From: Benincasa hispida | Taxonomy: Eukaryota; Streptophyta; Magnoliopsida; Cucurbitales; Cucurbitaceae | NCBI RefSeq assembly: GCF_009727055.1 | Contig: NC_052354.1 | Coordinates: 35,490,067 to 35,554,066 of the forward strand | DNA: 64,000 nucleotides | Direction: 5' to 3' | Translations under genes and position numbers: made by a program | Notes under the pieces: model-generated | What the model saw: only the letters and a program-made list of their open reading frames with translations | What the model was told of the DNA's origin: nothing | The model's database searches: none | In this document: positions 12,671-22,487 of the stretch, in pieces | How the letters are laid out: each line of letters opens with the position of its first letter | Numbering within the stretch: the first letter of the stretch is position 1

Positions 12671-14096
12671 ACACCTAAAAGAAAATTTAAAACTAACTAT
12701 TACAAATAAAAGCATGGGTGAAGGTTGACTCAACAACGTCAGCTCAATAAGCCTCCCATTTCAAGGGTAAGACCGGGTAGATATTTGGCGACATAAGTTG
12801 CAAGATGGAATTCACTCCTACCCGCTTTTAAGGATAGTAGAGAGGTTGTTCTCTTAATTGCTGGCTCCGGATCTTGAGCAAGGGGCTTCACCCTCTCATT
12901 GGCCCAGGGGAGACTCGGTTTAGTGATTGGATCACAAACCAATTGTTTATTAGAGGATCAGTAGGATTTAAGGAGCAAGATATAATCTCTGGGATAAAAC
13001 AACTCTTGACCCTGCCATTATTATGAACAACCTATGAAGGGTTAACTTACTAATCATGGTTATATCGAGTGGATATAATATATCTACAGTGAGGGAAGTG
13101 CAACTACTAGGCTTTAGTAGAGTGACTCGATAGTTAACGAATGGTGGTTAATTAGGTTAAAGAGTTTTAGCCAGTTAATCGTGGATCGTTGGAGCCCATA
13201 ATCTGTAGGTCCATAAGGTCCCCCTACTAGCTCATATCAGACTAAACCTTAGAACATTGTGACGGACGAATTTGAAGTGTTCAAATTTGGTTTAAATATA
13301 TACAATATATTGAACCTAATGTTTAATTGTGAATTAAACATAAAGAGAGAAAAAATATGAGATATTTAAATAAGATTTAAATATCGAGATTATGAATAGT
13401 GATTCATATTAATTAGGATTTTTGTTGGATTTAATATTTAATTAAATTAATTAAAATTTTTAATTAATTATTTAATTTTAAAATTGATTTTTAGAATTAA
13501 TTTTTTAAATTAAATGGAATTGGTCAAAATTGCATTAAAAGTCAAATTGTTGACTAGGTCAAAAATGCAATAGAGGTCAAATTTGTTGACTTTGGACTTT
13601 GAGAATCATACTTTGACCAAGTTAGTGGAAAGATCCAACATTTGTGAGTGGGAAATATCAACTCTTGCATGACTAAGTGTTATCTTCATTTGAAGACACT
13701 TGTCCTACTAAATCTCACTTTGAGTTAGTGGATTTTTTAGTGTCAAATTCTCATTAAACTCAAAGTTGCATGTTTTGCATGTAATAATATTTAAAAGGGA
13801 GTGTTTATTGTTTTTCTCTCAAAGTTTTAACCTTTTCCTCTCCAAATTGGTCACTCACCGGATTCCACCATCCCTTTCTAAGGCTAGAGAATAGTCGAGA
13901 AGACTCTCGTGGTGGTCTACGAATCATTTGTAAGGAGATTTGAGCTAATTTGGAGGAGATTCAAAGTCTACAAAGGTTGTATAATTTTTTCCCTTTTATT
14001 TGTTTCTTTTGCATGCCTATCTTTGTAATTAACCTAACTAGAGTACTTTAGATTCGTTTTTCTTCCGTTGCGCATGTGTTCGTTCCATCAAATTAA
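12671..14096 (+). mobile_element. LTR fragment, sense, 5' end missing
   Basis: From about 12720 the sequence matches 37240-38617, the right part of the LTR at 35174-38617. Shared strings are CTCAATAAGCCTCCCATTT, GGTTAACTTACTAATCATGG-like and TCTACAAAGGTTGTA. It ends near GTTCGTTCCA at 14096. The LTR start is absent; the 12671-12720 stretch is the junction with the antisense leader. Confidence 0.75.
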
Positions 14097-14138
14097 GGGG
14101 AGGGAAGCTATTTCCCTCCCTTTGATTTAATTCAAAAT
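14094..14138. repeat. Inverted repeat at a junction of two LTR fragments
   Basis: AAGGGGAGGGAA and TTCCCTCCCTT are complementary around a GCTA loop, with one bulge. AATTAA-like words extend the arms outward. It lies where the sense LTR fragment ends and the antisense one begins. In a plant context it need not be a terminator. Confidence 0.6.
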
Positions 14139-15564
14139 AAAATAAAATAATTTTAATTTAATTTAATTCCAATAAATTAAATATTATATATATATATACA
14201 CACACATATATATAATAACTAATTTATTTTATATATATACATAACTATATGTTACATCAAATACAATATAACTTATAGTTTCAATTCTCTCTTACAAATG
14301 GCTTTTAATATAAATCACATTTACATTAAATTTAATTATATGAATCCAATTCACATAATTAATATTTGAATCATATTCAAATATTGATTTTTTCTGAATT
14401 AAATACTAAATATTATAATGTATAGTATCAAATACATTATAGTAATTATATCATATATAACTAATTCTCTCAATTAATTTGAACAATTCATAATCCAAAA
14501 GGTGATTCTTATTAAATCTTGTTGAGCTACCAAGGGGACCTCATGGACCTGTAGCTTGAAGCTCTAATGGTATGTAAATAATTAATTAAACTCTTTAGTT
14601 AATTTATTCACCTTCCATTAACTGTCGGGCACTCCACTAAAGACCGATAGCTGCACTCTTTGCACTACAAATATATTTCTGTTTTCATTGGATATAAGCA
14701 ATCAACAGTACAATGACTCTTCACAAATTGCTCGTAAGTACAACTGGGCAAAAATTACCGTTTTTCCCCGTAGTTACATCTAACTCCTTAAGTACCAATG
14801 ATCCCTCTAATTAATAGTAAATCATAATCCAACTATGTCAAACCCCTCTCAGGCTAGGAAAAGGTGTGGTGCCACATTGTTCAAACCCCAGAATCAGTCC
14901 ATAAGGGACCAATTTATCTATTTGGCCCGACATCGGTGAAAGAGTGAATTTCTTCTTGTGTAGCTGTGTTCCCAGTCCCCAATCAGACGAATCCTCAAAA
15001 TGGTAGGCATGTTGAGTCAGGGATCTAGCCACTCTCACCCATACAAATCAAAGAACCACCTTCATAGACAGGAGTTACTAACTCACTGAGGATTCAGGTC
15101 ATGTTATCTATGGTCATCCTGGTAAAATGTAAGGCTTTATTATGAACGGCGTTATATAATGAGACTAAACATTTTGTGGTCCGGTCTTATACAAACTCCT
15201 TTGTATAAAATATCTTCGCTCACATGTCTCCATATGAATGATTAGAACCAGATCATTTGTAGCACTTTACAACAATTGTAACATCTATAAAGCGGGTTAT
15301 ACTCGTAGTGTCACGAGGATAAGGTGTCCAACCTTATCCATCTACTACAAACCATTTAGGTTATCACTTAAACATGATCCACCCATATGTCTCTACATAC
15401 ATGTTTAAGCTACAAGATAATCTTGGATGTTAATTTATTGGTTTGTGGTTAATGCAATTAATTTTGAAATGAAATATCTCATATATTATTACATAAATAA
15501 AATGTTTGTACATTACAATTACAAACTATAGGACCATACGAGATTTAGGACATCAACCTTAACA
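14139..15564 (-). mobile_element. LTR fragment, antisense, 3' end missing
   Basis: The right edge ends AACCTTAACA at 15564; read on the minus strand the LTR starts TGTTAAGGTTGATGTCCT, close to the copia LTR start TGTTGGGGTTGATGCCC. Order of internal blocks matches the antisense LTR at 19133-21185 (for example CTTGTGTAGCTGTGTTCCCAG near 14955). The left end is cut near the inverted repeat. A (TA)n/(CA)n tract lies at 14185-14215. Confidence 0.78.
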
Positions 15565-17456
15565 ATATTGTCATACCTACAATGGACTTGATAAACCCTT
15601 GCCCATCGTTGTAATCCAATCTCCTCAAGATAGACCGTCACCCCAAGATATTAATGAAGCTTAGCCCAAGACATCTGAAACTCAGACATTCTATAAGATT
15701 TCGCTGCTAGGTAGAAGTGTGGAATTATGTCCTTATTCTTAAATTTGTCCACTAAATTGTTCCAAATATGGTATATACATATGGCATGAAATGCATCAGG
15801 GAATATACTTGAGATAGCCTTTGCAATTGAGATGTGACGATATGATATAATTACTATATTCGGAATGTCTCCTACCGAAGCCTTCAAATGAGTCATGAAC
15901 CAATTCCATGATGCATTGTTCTCCTCATCGACAATGCTGAAGGCGATAGGATATATGTTGTTATTGTCATCAATGCACGTTGCTATTAACAACATACCTT
16001 TATATTTCTCGTACAGATGTGTCTAATCAATAACGATTACTGAGTGTATATAGTTCAAGAAACCCCTAGTACACGAACCAAGCGCCATGAATACATACTT
16101 AAAGTAATGTGCATCCTCAACTTCAACTTCAAAGATCGTATCAGGATTTGCAAGCTTAAGTGCCTATCGATATGTCCTAACAATAGCACATGATCCTTCT
16201 GACGACTCTCATGCAAACACCAATCCATACTCTCTAGCGCGATAAGCCCGTCTGTAACTTATATTCACTCCAAAATCTTGTCAGACGTCCTCAATGATAT
16301 CCCTCGATCGGTATGTTCGACCAACTTGTTCGTATTTGGACTTGATTAAGTGTCCAATAACCAAACTTTTTGCTTGACGATGATTACCCATTCTCATTTC
16401 AAGAGAGCATGTATGTTCATTTAGATATTTCGTCACTTTGAAGGAATCGCTTTCTTTCAATTTTGCACGGATCCTCTTGCATTCCTCCACTGAACACCAT
16501 ACAGTTAGCAAGCTCTTCATTGACTTCTTTACATAGTAGCTGAAGTTCTTTTTTATTGCAAGTATTGACAATTTAACTGACAAATCATATTTAAAAAAGA
16601 AAATCTGACCGACCTTTATATCCTCATCATTCAGACAGTCATGAGATATTGTGATGATGTCATCATACAATGGGCCCTCTGATGGTTTGGGTTTATCTAC
16701 AAATGGTTAGGTTGGAGTGGTGGAATGCATTTGAACTGAAAGCATCACAACTGGTGGGATGGGAGCAGGTAGGTTTGGAACATGAATGTAAGGTATTGAA
16801 GAAATTTGTGGTGCTGAGGATTGTCCATATCCATGGTCACTATCGAACTGTGGAGTATATCGGGGTCCATTAGTGTGACCAAACCAAGTTTCATTTCAAT
16901 CTTCCCCCAAGTTACATGGCTCAATATAATCATCCATTGAATACATGGTGGGAATATTACGTGTCGAAATGGTTGCATATCCAAAGTTTTGACTAGTTGG
17001 AATGCGTTGATTAGTTGGATTACATTATTGGTACATATTCTTAGTGTGTATTCCATGACTTTCACAAGGTGTAACTGATACAAATAACGACATCCAGGAT
17101 GCATCACTACCTTCTAAAAAGAAGCTAAAATCTTCATCGTCGACTATGTCAATTAGGGGAGTTGAGACCAATAGATTCTAGCAACATTTGATGTGTATAT
17201 CAAACATAATTGGATAAATATTCAGTCGTTGGTGCATAATATTCACTAATTCATTGACTGTTATATCATTTCTGACCTTCAAATCTTTCATATGACCTCC
17301 AACATAATTTCTTCCCGATTGGTTCCATTCCCCATCAAATCATACAAAGATGCGAAGTAGCGTCATTGATCTGCAATCGAATTAGCAAATTTTAAGCAAT
17401 ACCCAATCAAACTTTAAAAAATCCCCCAATAATTGATAAGCGATCACCCAGTAATA
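15565..17456 (-). pseudogene. Mutator-like (MULE) transposase remnant
   Basis: Read on the minus strand, 16670-16281 encodes an N-terminal part with the MULE DNA-binding look (ECKRIRAKL, NEHTCSLEMRMGNHRQAKS). 15995-15651 encodes the transposase core: LLIATCIDDNNN, FPDAFHAICIYHIWNNL. A stop replaces the Gly of the first DGTH motif (near 16020), and the second catalytic Asp is Tyr (ISYRH for the usual SDRH). The frame from 17107 to 16745 is a poorly conserved N-terminal spacer. The C-terminal end, with the expected SWIM finger, is missing at the left junction. It is a dead, partial copy; the transposase would cut and paste the element. Confidence 0.85.
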
Positions 17457-18413
17457 TATACCATTGGGATTGGTGTCCTAATTCTCCTGGTAGTCTTGTA
17501 GTTTGTAAACCTCTGTAAACATATTGTTATTAATAAAATAAGTGTTATTTTATAAGAATTTACTCAATCCAATAAACTAAGATCCGTGGTTATTTCATGT
17601 AACTTAAGCATGTATGTGGAGATATAAAGTGGATCATGCTTTAAGTAATAAACTAAATGGTCTATAGTATAAGGATAAAGGAGGGATACCTTATTATGGT
17701 GACACTACAAATACGACCCGCTTTGTAGATGTTATAAGTGTTGTAAAGTGCTACAAATGGTCTGATCCTGACCATTCATGTGGAGACATGCGGGCGAGGG
17801 TATCCTATACAAAGAGTTTGTATAAGACCGGACCACAGAATGATTAGTCTCTTTATATAATGTCGTTGATAATTGAGACTTACATTTCATTAGGATGACC
17901 ATAGGTGACATGACCTTAATTCTGAGTGAGTTGGAAACTCCTGCTCATGTCAATGCTTTTTATGCATGTATAAATATAACTCTTATATTATATGATGCAT
18001 GAGCATGCTCTTACATAATTAAAATCATGCTTCTCCAAATTATAACAATTACAAGAAAGAGATAATGCATGATCATTATATAACCTAAGGTGAGATTTAC
18101 TATATGTGCATACTATATGACATATAAAACATACATCGCATGTAATTAACAAAAAGATTAATGGACCGAGATGAGCCTTTACACAAACAACCGGAATGAA
18201 AAACCCTATCTATTACATTTTTCATCGAGCAAACCGGTTCACAGGCGAACCGGGCTTTGAACCGCTAGGAGGTCTTCATCGTGTAGCAAACTCCAGCAGG
18301 TAGACGATCGTTCAGCGTGCACTAGACGATAGAAGTATAAGCAAACAATCGTGTAGACGTCGAAGAGGCTGCGAAGCCTGATCGTCCATGCGATCGTGTA
18401 ACGCGACGATATG

Positions 18414-18661
18414 TAAACGATTTATCTTGAGTTACTAAGTGATCGTTTAGTCAGTTACTAAGCGATGAAGCTTGCTGACCTAAACGATCGTCTAGCGCAC
18501 ATGCTTTAAACGATACGCGAGCGTCTCATCTTCTAATCGATGCATGCAACTTGGTAAACAATTTATCTTGCAATGCTAAGCGATCATTTAGTCAGTTACT
18601 AAGAGATGAAGCTTGCTGACCTAAACGATCGTCTAGCGCGGGCTCGTACTAAACGATACTC
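18414..18661. repeat. Imperfect direct duplication inside the antisense leader
   Basis: About 105 bp starting at TAAACGATTTATCTTG (18414) recurs from TAAACAATTTATCTTG (18555), offset 141 bp. Both copies contain TTTAGTCAGTTACTAAG and TGCTGACCTAAACGATCGTC. Confidence 0.85.
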
Positions 18662-19117
18662 AGCGATCGCGTGCCTGATCGTCAACTGATACGACCAACT
18701 TTTTATCGCCATTGTTTAACCGATGTGTTCAACCACGATCGTGTACTCTTTCATCTTTACGATGCGATGGACAGCGATCGCGTAGAACTTCTTCTGCACG
18801 ATGTGATCAACCCTAGATCGCCTCCTTCCTCGAAGAGCCATAAACTTTGCCCATAACTTTGACGAACGACTCAAAACTTCAAACAAACTTTGAATACAGC
18901 TCGATAACGATTATTAATGCCCAAAAACGTAGGGGGCCTTTACAAACAACCACAAATGTAAAAGGATTTAAACAAATTGAGGCTATTCATCCCGAAAACA
19001 TCCATTAATCCAGCACATCCACATTAGATTTAACAAATAAAACAGCGTAGAAATGCACCCACCATGAATGTATATGTTATTTCGTTGCAATAGATGAAAT
19101 CGGAGTATCAAAAACCT

Positions 19118-19130
19118 GGCTCTAATACCA
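19118..19130 (-). other. Primer-binding site, antisense copia piece
   Basis: GGCTCTAATACCA is the complement of TGGTATTAGAGCC, the iMet-type site. It sits two bases from the LTR edge at 19133, fixing the orientation of this fragment. Confidence 0.9.
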
Positions 19131-19132
19131 AT

Positions 19133-21185
19133 TGAAGGATCTTATACCGAGAGTTCCATGAGTGTGATTAGATCACTCCGATTTCACAGTGACCGAAATA
19201 CAAATGATATACATTCAACACATACATTTATGCACATTAATCTAATTATCGGCATGCTTAGAACAAAAAGAGTAACAGTGAAAGGGTTCTATACCAGTTG
19301 AAAACTCTCTTCGAACTTCTGAACTTAATGCATCGAAAACCCTCCAACAGATCTACCAACACCCGATGAGAACGTCGAATGCAACAACACGATCAACACG
19401 AACACGAACGCTACAGCGGGGATGACACCACCACTAATGAACCCCGAGTATTCTCGGCGTGAAAACCTAAAGAGTGGGCTTTGGTGAGTTTGGTAGAGGA
19501 CGGCGGACAACAATTTGTGTAGACGATAAACAAGTGAAAGATAATACGGTGCTATCGTATAGTGGAAATGCTTATCGTATAGAAGAGCTACACGATCGTG
19601 TAGGAAAAGCTAAACGATCGTTTAAGAAAAATGTATACGATCGTTTAGAGAAATCGTGAGGCAGACGATCGTTTAGATGGAAGAGCTACTATAGTATAGG
19701 CTCTCGAGCGATCGTTTTCACGAATTATTTTGGACGGTCGAAAATAATGAATGCATGATACGAAAAATGAAAACTCTTTTCATTTTTAACCCACCTGTTA
19801 CCATAACCAATGTTGCCCACTACCCACGTCCGAACGTTGAAGAATTGGTTAATTATCATATAATTAATCAATTAACCAATTAATAAATATAAACATATTA
19901 TATTTATATCCTATAGTTTGATATAACATATCTACTATAGTATTTTCTCCTTTACTTGATATAAATCCTATTTATATCTAATTTCCTCCAAAATAATGTA
20001 TCTCATACATTTAACCAATTATATCATATATAATTAACCAGTCCAATTATATCATATATAATTGAACTTCCTCTTGTCAATTTGAACATTTCAAATTAAC
20101 CCAAATACTAGTTCTCGACTTTATCCAAGCTACCCATGGGACCTAATGGACCTGTGGCTCGAAGCTCCAATGGTATGTGAATAGCTGACTAAACTCTTTA
20201 ACCATGAGATCCACCATCCGTTAACTGTCAGTGATTCTACTAAAGACCAACAGCTGAACTCTTCTTACCACAGATATATTTTTGTGTCCATTGGATATAA
20301 CCAATCATCAGTACGATGACCTTTCACATATGCTTGTAAGTACAACTGGGCCAATTTACTGTTTTGCCCCTGTAGTTACATCTCACTCCTTAAGTACCAC
20401 TGATTCCTCTAATGAATAATACAACATAGTCCAACTATGTGTGAACACCTCTCGGGCCAAGAGAAGGTATATGGCGCCACATCGTTCAAGCCCCGGAATC
20501 AGCCCTTAAGGGAGCAATCTATCAACTTATCCTTGCTTCGGGGAAGGAGTGAATTCCATCTTTTGTAGCTGAGTTCCCAGCTCCCAAATCAAACGAGTCT
20601 CCAAAATGGTAGGTTTTAATCGGCGATCTGACCACTCGCACCCATACAAATCAAAGAACTGCCCTCAATGGCAAGAGTTTTCAACTTACTTAGGATTGAG
20701 GTCATGTTACCTATGGTCATCCTAGTGAAGTCTCTATCATGAACGGTATTATATAACAAGACGTTAACACTTCGTGGTCAGATCTTATACAAACTCTTTG
20801 TATAGGATGCCTCCGCTCACATGTCCCCAACATGAATGATCAGGATCAAACCATCTGTGACAAGTCACAACACTTGTGACCATTCCACAAAGCGAGTCAC
20901 ATCCATAGCGTTACAGAATATGGTTTCCCTCTTTTATCCATTTACTACAGACCATTTTGGTTATCACTCAAGACATGATCCACTTGTATGTCACCACATA
21001 CATACTTGATTCTTATACAGATAACCAAGGATTTTATGTTTATTGGTTTATGGTAAAGCAAATTAAAATAATTAACCAAGCAAAATACAAGATGTGAAGT
21101 AAATATCATATATTAACAACACAAGTGTTCGTACATATTGTTTACAAACTACAGGACACGAGACTTTAGGGCATCAACCCCAACA
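19133..21185 (-). repeat. 5' LTR of the antisense copia piece
   Basis: The edges are TGAAGGATCT at 19133 and CCCCAACA at 21185, so it reads TGTTGGGGTTGATGCCC...AGATCCTTCA on the minus strand. Length is 2053 bp. It matches the solo LTR 57145-59159 throughout. Five exact CGATCG words lie in 19490-19740. The open frames at 19325-19513 and 19474-19659 are repeat artefacts. Confidence 0.92.
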
Positions 21186-21576
21186 CTTCATTCCTCTATC
21201 CAAAGTCAGACAGAGCCCACAACTCCTGGATTATCACACCGAGAATACCAAGGTAACTCTTGTGGTGGTGTTCTAGTTTCGTTTGAGGTTCGAAGATCGA
21301 GGTTCATCCAATTGTTTGTTGAGATTGTGTTCTGATCGTTGCATTCGAGTTTGAGTTGTTGAACGAGTTGCTAAATGATTGAGGGATACTTGAAGAAATT
21401 TTTTTCAAAGGTTTGCATACTCTATCCCTTGTTTTTTCATTTATAAGAAACATGTTGTAATTTATAGTATATGCATAATCGTTTTCATTTAGACTGTAAT
21501 TGTTTGAATTATTTAACAATGAGATTTGAAACAATCCGCTTCCGCTTATTGGATCTCGATGTTTAGATTTCCTTCA

Positions 21577-21800
21577 TATACACGATCGTGAACTAGAATA
21601 TAAATGATCATTTACTATTATATAAATGACAATTTAGTATTTTATAAACGATCCTTTAGAATTTTACAAACGATGGTTTATTTAATACTAAACGATCGTA
21701 TATATAATATTAAACGAGCATTCATATAATACTAAACGAGCGTTTTAATTGTAATGAACGATCATTTGTATATTGTTATAAGATCGTTCATTCAATACTA
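21577..21800. repeat. AT-rich degenerate array of AAACGATCNT words
   Basis: Some twelve variants of AAACGATCGTTTA/AAATGATCATTTA occur about every 15-25 bp between AATACTA and TTATATA spacers. It lies right after the TATAC duplication, outside any LTR I can delimit, and resembles the motif-rich blocks inside the copia LTRs. Confidence 0.65.
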
Positions 21801-22426
21801 AACTATTTGGGAGACAAGAAATATTGTAGATAATCACTTACATTCTCTCCGTTTCTAGATCTGACGAACGAATCTTCCTCTATATCCAAAGACACAATAA
21901 AATGAACAAAGATGAAAGTGATCGACAATGAGGATGTTGTACTAAAACTTTGAGAGAACAATAAGAGAATGAAAAGTGTTCGATGGAAAAGGAATAACTA
22001 AGAGAGACCTTCCATTCTTGATATCAATGTTATTCAATGCTATTGGTAGAATATTAGTTGGGAATAAATGCGTTGGTAGAATGTTATTGTTGCATTGAAT
22101 ACATATTGAATGAAGCTGAAGAAATCGTTGAAGGAAGAAGATGTGTGGTGCGGTTTGTGAACTTTTTTAATTTATAGGTAACTTTGGTATTTCACATAGT
22201 CAATTATGGATAAGTTTTTAAGAGGTGATCATAGAAAAGTTTCTGTGATTTAGGTTATTTTGTGACATTTTCCCCCGGCCGCCCATTCTCATTCTTCTCT
22301 GAGTTGCCTAGAACTCCGTATTAAATTGGCAGTTAAAGTTTATAGATAGATTATCAAAACTACTGGGTCCTCAGTTTTACCTTTCTAAACTTCATACTTC
22401 AACCTCTTCAAATTCAGTTCTTGAAT
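21801..22426 (+). other. Upstream region of the FRI homologue; nothing else recognised
   Basis: Mostly unique AT-rich sequence with a near-direct pair (ATTGGTAGAATATTAGTTGGGAATAAATGC / TTGGTAGAATGTTATTG) near 22045-22090. The promoter and transcription start of the downstream gene presumably lie here; I cannot place a TATA box with confidence. Confidence 0.4.
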
Positions 22427-22444
22427 ATGGCGTTTTCCCCATAA
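22427..22444 (+). promoter_or_regulatory. Possible short upstream ORF before FRI
   Basis: ATG GCG TTT TCC CCA TAA encodes five residues and ends 43 bp before the chosen FRI start. It matters only if transcription starts upstream of 22427, which the sequence alone does not show. Confidence 0.35.
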
Positions 22445-22487
22445 CCCATAAGGCAAAGAAGGAGGTCCTTAATCCCAAGGAGAATCA

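Larger units (their letters stand above)
17947..19132 (-). mobile_element. Antisense copia leader, truncated, rich in CGATCG words
   Basis: The reverse complement matches the leader of the first copia element from about 3800 down to the primer site. It includes the GAACCGCTAGGA segment related to GACGGTTCAAGACC near 3342. At least seven exact CGATCG words occur in 18290-18790. No coding frame is credible; short open frames such as 18671-18856 are a by-product of the repeats. The rest of the element (gag-pol and the other LTR) is absent. Confidence 0.85.
17462..21576 (+). mobile_element. LTR insertion with target duplication TATAC, carrying a nested antisense copia piece
   Basis: The LTR start (degenerate CATTGGGATTGGTGTCC at 17462) is preceded by TATAC (17457-17461), and the LTR end TTCCTTCA at 21576 is followed by TATAC (21577-21581). 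Only two parts of the LTR remain: 17462 to about 17946, and 21186-21576. They match the outer parts of the solo LTR at 43921-45985. About 1.2 kb of the middle is missing, replaced by the antisense copia segment 17947-21185. Confidence 0.88.

Noticed and set aside
18671..19659. Short open frames made of CGATCG-rich DNA
   Set aside because: The palindromic repeats remove stops by chance; the translations show only repeat-driven residues.
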